From contig JALWSA010000057.1 in assembly GCA_026993805.1 (NCBI GenBank), positions 1 to 57,777 of the forward strand: a DNA stretch of 57,777 bases, given 5' to 3'. This DNA comes from Thermotogaceae bacterium (lineage in GTDB: Bacteria; Thermotogota; Thermotogae; Thermotogales; Thermotogaceae). The stretch's first letter is position 1, and every line of letters starts with the position of its first letter. The translations under genes and the position numbers were made by a program. Positions 9,119 to 19,069 of the stretch are shown here, in pieces. The notes under the pieces are model-generated. The model saw only the letters and a list, made by a program, of their open reading frames with translations, made no database searches and had not been told where the DNA came from.

Positions 9119-9951
9119 GGCAACCTCCCCATCATGCTTCCTATTGTGGCCATCAAAAGCAATGTGTCAAAGACAACGGCGTAATCGTCGTGGATGAACT
9201 TAAGGGTTCTTCCGTCGAGCCTTTCGGTTCCGGGAATCATCTCAAGGGCATCCGCAAACTCGGTTTTGTTCGTTTCGACCTTCAGCTCTATAGGTGGCTC
9301 GAATCTGTAAACCCAGAGATCTTCCCTTGGCTTTTGCATCATTCTCTTCACCGCTCTTTCGATCTCTTCTTTTACCCTCTTTTTCGAGTAAAACCTTGCG
9401 GAGAACCTTCCGAGCCCTTCCTTCGTGCTGACATACTCGACCTTGTCCAGGAATTCTTCAAGCTCTTTCTTGAGCGCTTCATCACCGACGACCATCGCCA
9501 AAGGCACACCAAGGTATCCGGCATAAGCGGCGTTTATCAGAGCTTCGTTCATTCTGAGCCCGTTTATCCACACATTGTGAAATGTCGTGTTCGAATAGGT
9601 ATGATCCATCAAGGCAGCGATGCTTCCAACACCTGCGTGGTATCCGAAGAATATCACCCTGTCGAAACTGCTATCAAGGCCCGCCATCATGTACCTTTTT
9701 CTCGGAAATCCGGATATTAGCTCCACCCTTTCGTCAAGCTCTGTTATCGAATACGGAATGTTGTCTCCCACGGAATGAGAGTCAACTATGAGGATCTGCT
9801 CCACTCTTTCGTCTTCAAGGAGCGGCTGGACCAGCCACTTTAGCTGCTCTTCGAGCTCTTTCCACTTGTAGTGCGGATCTCCGAATGTCACATCTTTCCA
9901 GGTATGGATCCCCCCGACGCCTTCCATGTCAACGGAGATGTATATCTTCAT
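9115..9951 (-). CDS. M55-family D-aminopeptidase (DppA-like)
   Basis: 278 residues. The family's N-terminal metal motif S-x-D-x-E-G is seen as '[10 protein letters not shown]', followed by 'ILIVDSHS' and 'FFGYHAGVG', which supply the remaining zinc ligands. DppA-type enzymes are self-compartmentalising cytoplasmic decamers that cleave D-Ala-containing peptides, consistent with peptidoglycan turnover. The start codon overlaps the stop of the upstream B12-binding gene (ATGA) and the end overlaps the Nudix start by four bases. No oligopeptide ABC transporter accompanies it; an OPT transporter lies elsewhere in the window. Confidence 0.88.
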   Translation of the reverse strand: MKIYISVDMEGVGGIHTWKDVTFGDPHYKWKELEEQLKWLVQPLLEDERVEQILIVDSHSVGDNIPYSITELDERVELISGFPRKRYMMAGLDSSFDRVIFFGYHAGVGSIAALMDHTYSNTTFHNVWINGLRMNEALINAAYAGYLGVPLAMVVGDEALKKELEEFLDKVEYVSTKEGLGRFSARFYSKKRVKEEIERAVKRMMQKPREDLWVYRFEPPIELKVETNKTEFADALEMIPGTERLDGRTLKFIHDDYAVVFDTLLLMATIGSMMGRLP

Positions 9952-10355
9952 ACGGCAGCACCTGCCTTGCCGTGGATCTCTTTTATCTTGTCTATTATCT
10001 CGCTCAAGGGAGTACCCGGCCCAAAGACTTCTGCTATTCCCATTTCTTTCAGCTTTTGCGCATCATCTGGCGGTATTATTCCACCGACGAAGACGGGAAC
10101 ATTGAGCCCTTCTTCTCTCATGAGCTTTAATAGCTTTTCACATATTCTCATGTGGGCCCCAGAGAGTATCGAAAGACCGATTATGTCAACATCTTCTTGA
10201 GTAGCGGTTTTGACTATCTGCTCGACGCTCTGGCGCAAGCCCGTGTAGATGACTTCAAAGCCGGCATCCCTTAAAGCCCTCGCCACAACCTTGGCGCCCC
10301 TATCGTGACCGTCAAGCCCAGGTTTTGCTATCAGAACCCTTATCTTCTTTTCCAT
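9948..10355 (-). CDS. Stand-alone cobalamin-binding domain protein (methylmalonyl-CoA mutase small-subunit type)
   Basis: 135 residues consisting only of a Rossmann-like B12-binding domain. The base-off/His-on signature D-x-H-x-x-G is present as 'LDGHDRG' near residue 16, followed by '[10 protein letters not shown]' and the C-terminal '[11 protein letters not shown]' and '[10 protein letters not shown]' segments found in methylmalonyl-CoA mutase C-terminal domains. In split mutases this piece pairs with a separate catalytic subunit, but none lies in the window. It sits between alaS and dppA. Of two in-frame ATGs, 10355 has the better spacing from AAGGGGGA; 10361 directly overlaps the alaS stop. 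Confidence 0.85.
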   Translation of the reverse strand: MEKKIRVLIAKPGLDGHDRGAKVVARALRDAGFEVIYTGLRQSVEQIVKTATQEDVDIIGLSILSGAHMRICEKLLKLMREEGLNVPVFVGGIIPPDDAQKLKEMGIAEVFGPGTPLSEIIDKIKEIHGKAGAAV

Positions 10356-10357
10356 GA

Positions 10358-12949
10358 TCATTCCCCCTTGATGATTTTTTCCAGTTCTATTATAGCTTTT
10401 TTAATCTCCTTTGGATCCCTTCCGCCGGCCTGCGCGAAATCATCCCTGCCGCCACCGCCTCCGCCCAGGATCGTCGCAAGGCGCTTTGCGATCTGACCTG
10501 CTTTGAACCTTCCGACCAGATCCTTCGACACCTTCACAACGAGCGTTACCTTCTCCCCGTCTTTGTTGAAGACCACTGCTATTCCGCTCTTTATCTTGGA
10601 AATCAGGGTATCCGCGGTGTTTCTCAGAACATCTCCGGAAACCCCTTCAAGCTCCATTACCGCGTACTTTACCCCATCTATTTCTTTTGCCGTCTCGGAA
10701 GAAGCGCCTGAAATCTGCTTCATCTGAAGCTCTTTTATCTTCTTTTCCTGCTCTTTTACCGTGCTAATAAGCTTTTTCACCCTTTCAACAAGCCTGTCTT
10801 CTGGCGCGTCAAGAAGCTCTCTGATGTCCCTGATGAGCCCTTCAACTTTCCGAGCTCTTTTCAAACTCTCCATTCCAGTTATGGCCGTTATTCTTCTCAC
10901 TCCCGCAGAGATCGCTTCTTCTGAGACTATTTTGAACAGGCCTATCTGGCCGGTATTTGAAACATGCGTTCCGCCGCAGAGCTCTTCAGAAAAGTCCGCA
11001 ATCTTCACGACCCTTACAACATCCCCGTATTTCTCTTCAAAGAGCGCCATAGCCCCTTCTTTCACTGCTTCTTCGTACTTTTTCTGCTCCACAACAACCG
11101 GTATAGCCTCGAGAATCTTTTCGTTCACAAGGCCTTCTATCCTTTCTATCTCGTCTTCGGAGAGAGCCTGATAGTGCGTGAAGTCAAACCTTAACCTGTC
11201 GGGCGCTACGAGCGATCCGGCCTGTCTTACATGCGTTCCCAAAACCTTTCTAAGAGCGGCGTGAAGAAGGTGTGTGGCGGTGTGATTTCTCATTATGCTC
11301 TTTCTTCTTTCGATGTCTATTTCCATTCTCACATTATCGCCAACGCTTAAAGTTCCCTGAACCACCTTCACTTTATGGAGAATGACCCCTTCTACCGGTT
11401 CCTGGACATCCAGAACCTGGGCCTTCCCGCCGCTCCATTCTATCTTTCCGGTATCTGCAACCTGCCCGCCTTTCTCTGCGTAAAACGGCGTGACATCCAC
11501 CACGACGAACCCTTCCTGTCCTTCTTTGAGCCTTTCCACCTTCTCTTTATCCTTTAAAAGGTACAAAACCCTGGCATCTTCCGCAAAGCTTTCATACCCC
11601 GTGAATACCGTCTTTGCATTCCTTGCTATCTCTTCGTAGACCCTTTCGACCTTCGCATACTCTACTTCTCCCATGGCCTTCCTTGCCCTTTCCCTTTGCT
11701 CTTGCATGTAGCGCTCAAAGCCTTCGACATCCACATCTACTCCCTTTTCCCTTGCTATCTCTATCGTAAGGTCTATCGGAAAGCCATAAGTGTCGTAAAG
11801 CTTGAACGCATCCTGCCCGCTTATCCTTCCCTTTTCAAGGAGCTTTTCAAGAAGCCGCATACCCTGATCCAGTGTCTTCAAGAACCTTTCCTCTTCCCCT
11901 TTCAGGACCTCTTCAACGAGCTTTCTCTTTTCAACTATCTCAGGGTAAATCTTTCCCATCTTGTTAACGACCGCTTCCACTATCTTGTAAAGGAACGGCT
12001 CTTTCATTCCTATGAGAGATCCATGCCTTAGAGCCCTTCTGATGATCCTTCTAAGGACATACCCCCGCCCCTCGTTGGAAGGAAAGACCCCGTCCGCTAT
12101 AACGAAAGTTATCGCCCTTATGTGGTCTGCTATGACCCTTATCGATGTGTCTCTTTCCGGCGTTTCGCCATACTTCACTTCGGTTACATCCTGGATTCTC
12201 TGTATTATCGGCTCGAAAAGGTCCGTGTCGAAGTTGCTCCTGACGCCCTGAAGAACGGCGGCAAACCTTTCAAGACCTGCTCCCGTGTCTATGTTTTTGT
12301 TTTTGAGCGGGTGGAGCTTTCCTTCTTCGTCCTGATATAGCTCGGTAAAGACAAGATTCCAGATCTCGAGGAATTTGTCCTCGTCCTTGTCTGGTGAGCA
12401 GTCCATGCAGTTTTCGTCTAAAAGATAATGTATCTCAGAATCGGGCCCGCAGGGTCCGGTTGGACCCGCAGGACCCCAGAAATTCTCTTCCTTTCCCATT
12501 CTCACGATCTTTCTGTCCGGAAGCCCTATGACCTTGGACCAGATCTCGTAAGCTTCGTCGTCTTCCTCGTAAATCGAAACCCAGAGCCTTTCGGGCGGTA
12601 TCTGGAGAACCTGCGTCACGAACTCCCACGCCCACTCTATCGCTTCCCTTTTGAAATAATCCCCAAAGGAAAAATTCCCCAGCATCTCAAAGAAAGTGTG
12701 ATGCCTTGGAGTCCTTCCGACATTCTCTATATCCGTAGTTCTTAGACACTTTTGGCATGTCGCAACCCTGCGGTAAACGGGCTTTACCTTCCCCCAGAAT
12801 ATCGGCTTGAATGGAACCATTCCCGCTACCGTGAAAAGAAGCTGCGGGTCATCTGGAACCAGAGACGCGCTCGGCAAAATCTTGTGTCCTTTTTTCTCGA
12901 AGAACTTCAAAAACTCCGACCTTATCTCTTCAGACGAGAGCTTCCGCAC
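10358..12949 (-). CDS. alaS: Alanyl-tRNA synthetase
   Basis: 863 residues, full length for a bacterial AlaS. Order of domains: class II catalytic core (motif 2 around '[19 protein letters not shown]'), tRNA-recognition helices, the editing domain with zinc ligands '[11 protein letters not shown]' and '[13 protein letters not shown]', then a coiled coil and the C-Ala/DHHA1 domain ending in a glycine-rich '[12 protein letters not shown]' loop. It charges tRNA-Ala and hydrolyses Ser/Gly-tRNA-Ala. I start it at GTG 12949 with AAAGGAGGAGAG upstream; TTG 12967 is in frame but precedes that site. It heads a seven-gene run reaching to 6.66 kb in which gaps never exceed 13 bases. Confidence 0.97.
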   Translation of the reverse strand: MRKLSSEEIRSEFLKFFEKKGHKILPSASLVPDDPQLLFTVAGMVPFKPIFWGKVKPVYRRVATCQKCLRTTDIENVGRTPRHHTFFEMLGNFSFGDYFKREAIEWAWEFVTQVLQIPPERLWVSIYEEDDEAYEIWSKVIGLPDRKIVRMGKEENFWGPAGPTGPCGPDSEIHYLLDENCMDCSPDKDEDKFLEIWNLVFTELYQDEEGKLHPLKNKNIDTGAGLERFAAVLQGVRSNFDTDLFEPIIQRIQDVTEVKYGETPERDTSIRVIADHIRAITFVIADGVFPSNEGRGYVLRRIIRRALRHGSLIGMKEPFLYKIVEAVVNKMGKIYPEIVEKRKLVEEVLKGEEERFLKTLDQGMRLLEKLLEKGRISGQDAFKLYDTYGFPIDLTIEIAREKGVDVDVEGFERYMQEQRERARKAMGEVEYAKVERVYEEIARNAKTVFTGYESFAEDARVLYLLKDKEKVERLKEGQEGFVVVDVTPFYAEKGGQVADTGKIEWSGGKAQVLDVQEPVEGVILHKVKVVQGTLSVGDNVRMEIDIERRKSIMRNHTATHLLHAALRKVLGTHVRQAGSLVAPDRLRFDFTHYQALSEDEIERIEGLVNEKILEAIPVVVEQKKYEEAVKEGAMALFEEKYGDVVRVVKIADFSEELCGGTHVSNTGQIGLFKIVSEEAISAGVRRITAITGMESLKRARKVEGLIRDIRELLDAPEDRLVERVKKLISTVKEQEKKIKELQMKQISGASSETAKEIDGVKYAVMELEGVSGDVLRNTADTLISKIKSGIAVVFNKDGEKVTLVVKVSKDLVGRFKAGQIAKRLATILGGGGGGRDDFAQAGGRDPKEIKKAIIELEKIIKGE

Positions 12950-12973
12950 CCTCTCTCCTCCTTTCAAACCTGA

Positions 12974-12982
12974 ATTCTATCA
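12974..12982 (-). promoter_or_regulatory. Extended -10 candidate for the alaS operon
   Basis: TGATAGAAT on the minus strand, 25 bases before the GTG start of alaS. The -35 region is not convincing. It belongs to a recurring TGATA(A/G/C)AAT pattern in this window. Confidence 0.4.
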
Positions 12983-13069
12983 CGCCGCGCCTTGATGATG
13001 GGAGCATTGTGCAGTTTTTTCATAGGCAGAGCGCGCCGCTGTGAAGGGCCGTAAAGGGCACACGGCGGG

Positions 13070-13095
13070 AAAAGAAAAGCGAGCCAGAGGCTCGC
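13070..13095 (-). terminator. Rho-independent terminator after the propeller-repeat gene
   Basis: Read on the minus strand: stem GCGAGCC / GGCTCGC (7 bp, three-base loop) followed by TTTTCTTT. It lies 34 bases after the stop of the 13129-13389 gene and insulates it from the alaS operon. Confidence 0.8.
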
Positions 13096-13128
13096 TGATG
13101 AGATCCAAAACTGTATGATTTGTCAATT

Positions 13129-13389
13129 TCAATATACTGGTTCAAGTTTCACCACCCAAAAGTCCATCCATCCATGATTCCCCGACACATCCCCATTGTT
13201 TGACTTGGTATACCCAGCCACGATGTATCCACCATCGCTGGTTTGTTGGATAAAAACCCCAGCATCATCGGATGATCCGCCAAATGTCTTTTGCCACTCG
13301 ATGTAAACCTTCCCTTCACTGCCGGCGCCGAACGCACATGCAGCAAGTGAGACCAAAATTATGGCCGCTGCCCAAAAAGGCCTCTTCAT
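13129..13389 (-). CDS. Small secreted protein with a single beta-propeller-like repeat (possible gene remnant)
   Basis: 86 residues. Residues 1-22 are a good signal peptide (K-R, hydrophobic core 'AAAIILVSLAACAFG'). What follows is one copy of a repeat usually found many times in large secreted proteins: 'WQKTFGGSSDDAGVFIQQ', 'TSDGGYIVAGYT', 'GDVSGNHG', 'DFWVVKL'. Normally several copies form a propeller; here the frame stops straight after the first. Either the gene was cut down to its signal peptide and first repeat, or a short product is used as such. Its ATG has TGAGGGAT upstream and a proper terminator follows, so expression remains possible. The cysteine in the signal region could be read as a weak lipobox (L-A-A-C). 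Confidence 0.6.
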   Translation of the reverse strand: MKRPFWAAAIILVSLAACAFGAGSEGKVYIEWQKTFGGSSDDAGVFIQQTSDGGYIVAGYTKSNNGDVSGNHGWMDFWVVKLEPVY

Positions 13390-13825
13390 GAGGATCCCTC
13401 ATTTGGTTTTGCTTTAATGCTCTACACTTAAATCCCATTATCACACACATTGTTTAATACGCCGTAGAGCTTTTACCAATTTCTACAGCATCATCTTGTA
13501 TTACTACCTTGAACAAATCGTAGAAAAAGTATTGGGAAAATGCAAGTATGCATAATCTTCAAGGTGTGAATAAAGAAACAAAAACGTGATAAGCGGTGTG
13601 ATAGATGACGAAGATCTTTATGGATAGAAAAATGATTCTGTGAAAATCGGAAGTCGTTTGGTTAGCGGAAGACAATGCTTTGCATGGACTAGCATGACAA
13701 GTATAGGGCGTGTCAGGATAGAACCCTCCAAGAAGATTTAACGTCTAAAGAGAAGATCCTACTATGAATAAGTTGAATTTTCGGGTAAAATTCTATTGGG
13801 CGCAGGGAATTGGAGGTGGTTCAAG
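13390..13825 (+). other. Longest gene-free stretch, upstream of clpC
   Basis: About 435 bases with no credible gene on either strand. It must hold the clpC promoter; the only -10-like element near the gene is TAAAAT at 13786-13791, without a good -35. A small inverted repeat (ATGCA-AGTA-TGCAT) lies at 13541-13554. Bases 13705-13760 begin GGGCGTGTCAGGATAGAACC and have the look of an insertion-sequence terminus, but no partner end or transposase piece is visible. Confidence 0.5.
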
Positions 13826-16279
13826 ATGTTTTTTGAGAAGTTCTCGGAAAAGGCAGCGCAGGTTTTCGTTACGGCCCAAGAAGAAGCGAAAGAGCTTGGT
13901 CATTCTTACGTCGGAACGGAGCATATATTGCTCGGACTCCTGAAAGTCGGTAATAGCCCCGCCAGCGAGGTATTGGCTGGTATGGGTGTTACATACAGCA
14001 GAACAAAGAGCGAAATCATTTCCATGGTCGGTATGGGAATGAGGGGTTTCATAACCTCTCCTCAGATGACCCCAAGGGCCAAGAGAGTGACGGAGTTGGC
14101 TTATGAGGAAGCCAAAATCCTCGGAAATGACAAAATTCAACCCGAGCACCTTCTCCTTGGGATAATCAGAGAAGGCGAGGGTATCGCGGTACATGTTCTG
14201 ATGAAGCTCGGAGTGGACCTTCAGGTTTTGAGGAGGGAGGTCATCGATCTCGTTTCTGTTGGAGAGGCACTGCCGGACAGGAGAAAGGCGGCTTCTCATG
14301 GCGCTGTCAGGCAGCTTGAGGGATTTGGAATAGATCTCACGGAAATGGCGGCGAAGGGTCAGCTCGATCCGATCATAGGCAGGGAAGAAGAGATAGAGAG
14401 AATAATGCAGATATTGGTTAGAAGGAAGAAGAACAACCCTGTGCTCATAGGAGAGCCGGGAGTTGGAAAGACAGCCATCGTTGAAGGACTTGCGCAGAGA
14501 ATCGTTGCAGGCGAGGTTCCGGAGCCTTTGAGAAATAAGACAATATTCTCTCTGGATGTTGCGGCGCTCGTTGCAGGAACGAAGTACAGGGGAGAGTTCG
14601 AAAAGAGAATGAAAAAGCTCCTTCAGGTAGTCACTAAGGATAAGAACATAATACTCTTCATAGATGAGCTTCACATGATCGTCGGTGCAGGATCTGCTGA
14701 AGGAGCGGTGGATGCTGCGAACATTTTGAAACCCGCTTTGGCAAGAGGAGATATAAGATGTATAGGTGCCACAACACCAGATGAGTACAGAAAGTACATC
14801 GAGAAAGATGCGGCTCTTGAGAGGAGGTTCCAGAAAGTTTATGTGAGAGAGCCTTCCGAAGAAGAGACTCTGGATATTTTGCAAGGTCTCCGGTCAAGGT
14901 ACGAGAATCACCACAAAGTTCGCTATACTGATGAGGCCATAAACGCTGCTGTAACTCTTTCGAAGAGGTATATAACGGATCACTTCCTTCCTGACAAGGC
15001 GATAGATTTGATAGACGAGGCGGGAGCGAGGGCAAGGCTTCAGGTTTTCACTATACCGCCAGAGCTCAAGTTTCTCAAAATGCGCCTTGATGGGATAAAG
15101 GCAGAGAAGGAACTTGCAGTTAGAAATCAAGATTATGAGAAAGCGGCTGCTTTGAAGGAGGAGGAAAGGAAGTTAGAGAAAGAGTACAGGCAGAAGTATC
15201 AGGAATGGAAGCTTAGCGTAGATTCCAAAATCGTTACTGTTACAGCTGAGGATATAGCAGAGGTTGTTTCAAGTTGGACAGGGATACCGTTGAAGAAATT
15301 GGAAGAGACCGAATCCGAGAAGCTGCTGAAGATAGAGGAGGCGCTTCATGAAAGAATAGTCGGTCAGGATGACGCAATTACCGCAGTTGCAAGAGCTATA
15401 AGGCGTGCGAGGTCGGGTCTTAAAGATCCGAGGAGGCCTATAGGTGTGTTCCTTTTCCTTGGACCTACTGGAGTTGGAAAGACGGAACTTGCCAAGGCTC
15501 TCGCAGAGCATTTATTCGGAGAAGAATCGGCTTTGATAAGGTTTGATATGAGCGAGTACATGGAAAGATTCGCGATGTCGAGACTCATAGGGGCACCTCC
15601 GGGATACGTCGGCTACGAAGAGGGAGGTTCTTTAACTGAAAAGGTGAGAAGAAGGCCGTTCTCTGTGATTCTCTTTGACGAGATAGAGAAGGCACATCCG
15701 GATATCTTTAACCTCCTCCTTCAGATAATGGACGAAGGAAGATTGACAGATAGCCAGGGAAGGGAAGTTGATTTCAGGAATACGATAATCATAATGACCA
15801 GTAACCTCGGCGGTGAGATTATAAATAGGAGCAAGAAATCGATGGGATTTGCCGTGGAGGAGGATTTCCAGAGTCAGTATGAGGCCATGAAGAAGCTGGT
15901 CCTTTCTGAGGTTAAGAGGACCTTCAGACCAGAGTTCTTGAACCGAATAGACGAGGTTGTGGTCTTCCACTCGCTCACAAAAGAGCATGTGTTCCAGATC
16001 ATAGACATTATCTTGAGAGATTTGAGAAGAAGATTGAGAGAAAGAGATATGGAGTTAAAGCTTACCAAAGAAGCAAAGGAGCTGCTGCTTGAGAAAGGAT
16101 ACGATCCCATATATGGGGCAAGACCTATGAAGAGAGCGATTCAAAGATACATAGAAGATCCACTGGCAGAAGATCTCATAAAGGGAAGATTTTCAGAGGG
16201 CGATGTAATTGTCGTCAGAAGAAACGGAGATGTTTTGAAGTTCACGAAACAGAAGAAAAAGGTCGAGGCAAAAAGCTAA
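13826..16279 (+). CDS. clpC: ATP-dependent Clp protease ATPase subunit ClpC
   Basis: 817 residues. Two N-terminal Clp-N repeats (about 1-145, opening '[21 protein letters not shown]'), first AAA+ module with Walker A GEPGVGKT at 209-216, a UVR-type middle domain near 410-445 ('[19 protein letters not shown]'), second AAA+ module with Walker A GPTGVGKT at 546-553, then the C-terminal Clp D2-small domain. It unfolds substrates and feeds them to ClpP. ATG 13826 is chosen because GGAGGTGGT stands at 13812-13820. The gene stands alone, with a terminator behind it; no ctsR, mcsA or mcsB is adjacent, unlike in Firmicutes. Confidence 0.95.
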   Translation: MFFEKFSEKAAQVFVTAQEEAKELGHSYVGTEHILLGLLKVGNSPASEVLAGMGVTYSRTKSEIISMVGMGMRGFITSPQMTPRAKRVTELAYEEAKILGNDKIQPEHLLLGIIREGEGIAVHVLMKLGVDLQVLRREVIDLVSVGEALPDRRKAASHGAVRQLEGFGIDLTEMAAKGQLDPIIGREEEIERIMQILVRRKKNNPVLIGEPGVGKTAIVEGLAQRIVAGEVPEPLRNKTIFSLDVAALVAGTKYRGEFEKRMKKLLQVVTKDKNIILFIDELHMIVGAGSAEGAVDAANILKPALARGDIRCIGATTPDEYRKYIEKDAALERRFQKVYVREPSEEETLDILQGLRSRYENHHKVRYTDEAINAAVTLSKRYITDHFLPDKAIDLIDEAGARARLQVFTIPPELKFLKMRLDGIKAEKELAVRNQDYEKAAALKEEERKLEKEYRQKYQEWKLSVDSKIVTVTAEDIAEVVSSWTGIPLKKLEETESEKLLKIEEALHERIVGQDDAITAVARAIRRARSGLKDPRRPIGVFLFLGPTGVGKTELAKALAEHLFGEESALIRFDMSEYMERFAMSRLIGAPPGYVGYEEGGSLTEKVRRRPFSVILFDEIEKAHPDIFNLLLQIMDEGRLTDSQGREVDFRNTIIIMTSNLGGEIINRSKKSMGFAVEEDFQSQYEAMKKLVLSEVKRTFRPEFLNRIDEVVVFHSLTKEHVFQIIDIILRDLRRRLRERDMELKLTKEAKELLLEKGYDPIYGARPMKRAIQRYIEDPLAEDLIKGRFSEGDVIVVRRNGDVLKFTKQKKKVEAKS

Positions 16280-16332
16280 TATGGTGTATTGGAAATTAGC
16301 AAAGAAGTTGAGAAAATTCGATAAAAGTCATT

Positions 16333-16360
16333 GAAGGGGAGGAGTCTCCCCTTCTTTTTT
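16333..16360 (+). terminator. Rho-independent terminator after clpC
   Basis: Stem GAAGGGGA / TCCCCTTC with a six-base loop, followed by six T residues, 54 bases after the clpC stop. Confidence 0.85.
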
Positions 16361-16513
16361 GAAAAAGCACAATGTTTTGCTAAATTAAAAAGAGTTTTTG
16401 AAGATGTTACTACTTAGATATTCGTGAATTTTATGTGAAAATATCTGTAGTAAATTTTCTTTGACAGAGGCAGACCCTGAAGAATTTTGGAGTATTGTGC
16501 GAGGTGATTTCGA

Positions 16514-17587
16514 ATGGTGGAGGAACTTCTGGAAAAAATAAAACTGATTTCACCGGGCAGTCCACTCAGAAGGGCTTTGGATGACATTATGAGGGCGAAC
16601 ACAGGAGCTCTCATCGTTCTTTTGGATGATCCAGATCAGTATCAAGATATCATTCAAGGGGGCTTCAGAATAGACGTTCCTTTCGAGCCGGAGTATCTTT
16701 ATGAGCTTTCCAAAATGGATGGTGCCATAGTTATTTCCGAGGATGTGACCAGAATATATTACGCTAATGTGCATCTCGTTCCAGATCCAACGATACCCAC
16801 GCACGAGACCGGTATGAGACACAGGACTGCCGAGAGATTTGCGCGCCAGCTTGGGAAAGTTGCGATAGCTGTATCAAGAAGGAGAAACCTAATAACCCTT
16901 TACTATAAGAGCTACAAGTATGTCGTTAACGATACTGCGCTTGTGCTCAGCAGAGTCACACAGGCGATAAATACACTGGAAAAGTATCGTAAGAATTTTG
17001 ACAAGCTTTTGCTGGAACTCGACATAATGGAGCTGGAAAATAGGACGACGCTCATGGACGTTGCAAAGGTTATGGAGAAAGGATTGATGGTTTTGAAGAT
17101 AAGCGAAGAGATTAAGCCGTTCTTGGTCGAGCTTGGTGAGGAAGCGCGGCTCGCCAAGATGCAGGTGGCAGAACTCACCGAGAACGCTTCCGATATTCTG
17201 GAGCTTCTTGTTATGGATTATTCCGATAAAGAAGTGGAAAAAGAGAGTGCAGAGGAGATCGTGATGAACCTTACCAAGTCTCCAACTCTGGATCTTGTCA
17301 AGATAGCTCGCTCAATGGGATATTCCGTTCAGGCCGCAACTCAGCTTGATGACATACAGGTAGAAGCGCGCGGATACAGGCTTCTGAAATACATAGCCAA
17401 GATTCCAATGAGCATAAGTCGAAAAGTGGTGGACATGTTCAAGAACATATTCGAGATAAGCAAGGCTTCGATCGACGATTTGAAGTCTGTTGAAGGAATA
17501 GGTAATAAGAGGGCAAGGGCGATAGTAGACAGCATACATTCGCTCAAGATGAGAAAGACGGCGGCCGCGGAGGGAGAAGAGCAGTGA
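16514..17587 (+). CDS. disA: Diadenylate cyclase DisA, DNA integrity scanning protein
   Basis: 357 residues, the length of the structurally known Thermotoga DisA. The N-terminal DAC domain carries D-G-A at 69-71 and R-H-R at 102-104, the ATP-binding and catalytic signatures; a helical linker follows and the C-terminus is a RuvA-like helix-hairpin-helix domain ('VEGIGNKRARAIVDSI'). It makes cyclic di-AMP from two ATP, and binding to branched DNA switches this off. ATG start with GAGGTGATTTCGA upstream. A TTGACA lies at 16461-16466, but its -10 partner is poor. The stop overlaps the rtcB GTG start by four bases. Confidence 0.95.
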   Translation: MVEELLEKIKLISPGSPLRRALDDIMRANTGALIVLLDDPDQYQDIIQGGFRIDVPFEPEYLYELSKMDGAIVISEDVTRIYYANVHLVPDPTIPTHETGMRHRTAERFARQLGKVAIAVSRRRNLITLYYKSYKYVVNDTALVLSRVTQAINTLEKYRKNFDKLLLELDIMELENRTTLMDVAKVMEKGLMVLKISEEIKPFLVELGEEARLAKMQVAELTENASDILELLVMDYSDKEVEKESAEEIVMNLTKSPTLDLVKIARSMGYSVQAATQLDDIQVEARGYRLLKYIAKIPMSISRKVVDMFKNIFEISKASIDDLKSVEGIGNKRARAIVDSIHSLKMRKTAAAEGEEQ

Positions 17588-19011
17588 AAATAGAAAGAGA
17601 GGGGAAGTATGTCTGGAGGATAAGAAGAGAGGGAAGAATGCGAGTCGATGCCGTCGTTTTCTTGGATTCTGAGATGGTGAACGACCCGCAGTTTCAGGCA
17701 GCTTTCAAGCAGCTTATGAATGTCGCAACCCTTCCGGGTGTCGTCAAGGAAGTTTACGGGATGCCGGACATACACTGGGGGTACGGATTTCCAATAGGCG
17801 GTGTTGCGGCTTTTGATGCTTCCGGTGAAGGGATTATCTCGCCCGGGGCCGTTGGGTTTGACATAAACTGCGGCGTCAGGCTCATGAAGACTCCATTGAC
17901 TTACGAGCAGGTAAAGGGAAGGATAAAAAAGCTCGTTCAGGAGATCTACAATCTCATTCCCGTGGGAGTGGGAAGCAGGGGGAGTTTGCGCCTTGGAAAG
18001 AAGGGGCTTTCGAAGGTGTGCAGGGAAGGAGCCGCTTGGGCGGTAAAGGCTGGGTACGGCACCGAAGAGGATTTGAAGTTCATAGAAGACGGTGGGAAGA
18101 TCGCTTTTGCCGATCCAAACACAGTTTCAAAGACGGCGTTCGAAAGAGGAGAAGACGAGCTTGGAACTCTGGGGGGCGGCAATCACTTCATAGAAATCCA
18201 AAGAGTGGAAGAGATTTTTGATCCGAATGCTGCGGAAGTTTTCGGGCTCTTTCTTGATCAGATCGTGATAATGATTCACACGGGAAGCAGAGGATTCGGA
18301 CATCAAATAGCCACGGATTACATAAAGATGATGAGAGACAACCTAAAAAGCCACAACGCCGATCTTCCGGACAAGCAGCTCATAAATGCTCCGTTCACTC
18401 ACCCGCTCGGGCAAAGCTATTTTGCCGCCATGGCATCTGCCGCGAACTACGCTTTTGCCAACAGGCAGATAATAGGTCATCTTGTGAGAAAGGCCGTTTG
18501 GAGGGTATTTGGCGGTGATGTGGATGTAACGCTCCTTTACGACCTTGCGCACAACATTGCAAAGGTAGAAGAGTACGAAATAGATGGAAAGAAAAGAAAG
18601 CTCATAGTCCACAGAAAGGGGGCAACGAGGGCTTTTGGCCCAGAAAACCCAAGGGTTCCTGAAAGTTACAGAAGAGTTGGCCAGCCCGTTCTTATACCGG
18701 GGGACATGGGAAGTGCTTCCTATGTTTTGGTGGGTACCAGAAAAGCCGAAAGCTGGACTTTTGGGAGCTCGGCGCATGGGGCAGGAAGGGTTCTTGGAAG
18801 AAGGGAAGCTCTCAGACGGCTGAGCTATCAGGAAGTTCTTGAAGAGCTCCACAGCAAAGGAATAGAAGTCATGAGCAGGGGGAAAAAGACACTCGTTGAA
18901 GAAGCTCCGGAAGCCTACAAAGATGTCGATGTCGTTGTGAAGATAACGGATGCTCTGGGAATAGCCAGAAAGGTGGCAAGGCTTGTTCCCGTGGGTGTCG
19001 TAAAAGGGTGA
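17584..19011 (+). CDS. rtcB: RNA-splicing ligase RtcB
   Basis: 475 residues, standard size. Manganese and GTP-binding signatures are in order: 'DINCGVRL', 'GGGNHFIE', 'HTGSRGFGH', 'LAHNIAKVE', and 'SSAHGAGR' containing the histidine that is guanylylated. RtcB ligates 2',3'-cyclic phosphate (or 3'-phosphate) RNA ends to 5'-OH ends in RNA repair or tRNA splicing. GTG start at 17584 inside the disA stop (GTGA), so translation is coupled to disA. The archease partner often needed for RtcB turnover is not in the window. Confidence 0.95.
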   Translation: MKIEREGKYVWRIRREGRMRVDAVVFLDSEMVNDPQFQAAFKQLMNVATLPGVVKEVYGMPDIHWGYGFPIGGVAAFDASGEGIISPGAVGFDINCGVRLMKTPLTYEQVKGRIKKLVQEIYNLIPVGVGSRGSLRLGKKGLSKVCREGAAWAVKAGYGTEEDLKFIEDGGKIAFADPNTVSKTAFERGEDELGTLGGGNHFIEIQRVEEIFDPNAAEVFGLFLDQIVIMIHTGSRGFGHQIATDYIKMMRDNLKSHNADLPDKQLINAPFTHPLGQSYFAAMASAANYAFANRQIIGHLVRKAVWRVFGGDVDVTLLYDLAHNIAKVEEYEIDGKKRKLIVHRKGATRAFGPENPRVPESYRRVGQPVLIPGDMGSASYVLVGTRKAESWTFGSSAHGAGRVLGRREALRRLSYQEVLEELHSKGIEVMSRGKKTLVEEAPEAYKDVDVVVKITDALGIARKVARLVPVGVVKG

Positions 19012-19027
19012 ACTGCCGAAAAATTTT

Positions 19028-19036
19028 TGATACACT
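19028..19036 (+). promoter_or_regulatory. Extended -10 candidate before the CoA-disulfide reductase gene
   Basis: TGATACACT, a TGn-extended TACACT hexamer, 33 bases before the chosen TTG start and just after rtcB. No -35 is evident. Confidence 0.3.
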
Positions 19037-19069
19037 ACACTGGAGAATGTGATATGGGAGGGATCAAGC

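Noticed and set aside
13793-14884. Minus-strand open frame of 363 codons opposite clpC
   Set aside because: Antisense to the ClpC N-terminal and first ATPase region; its composition follows from the opposite codons and no motif is present.
16461-16500. TTGACA before disA as a full promoter
   Set aside because: The -35 is perfect but at 16-18 bases only ATTTTG-like sequence is found, so the promoter call is not supported.
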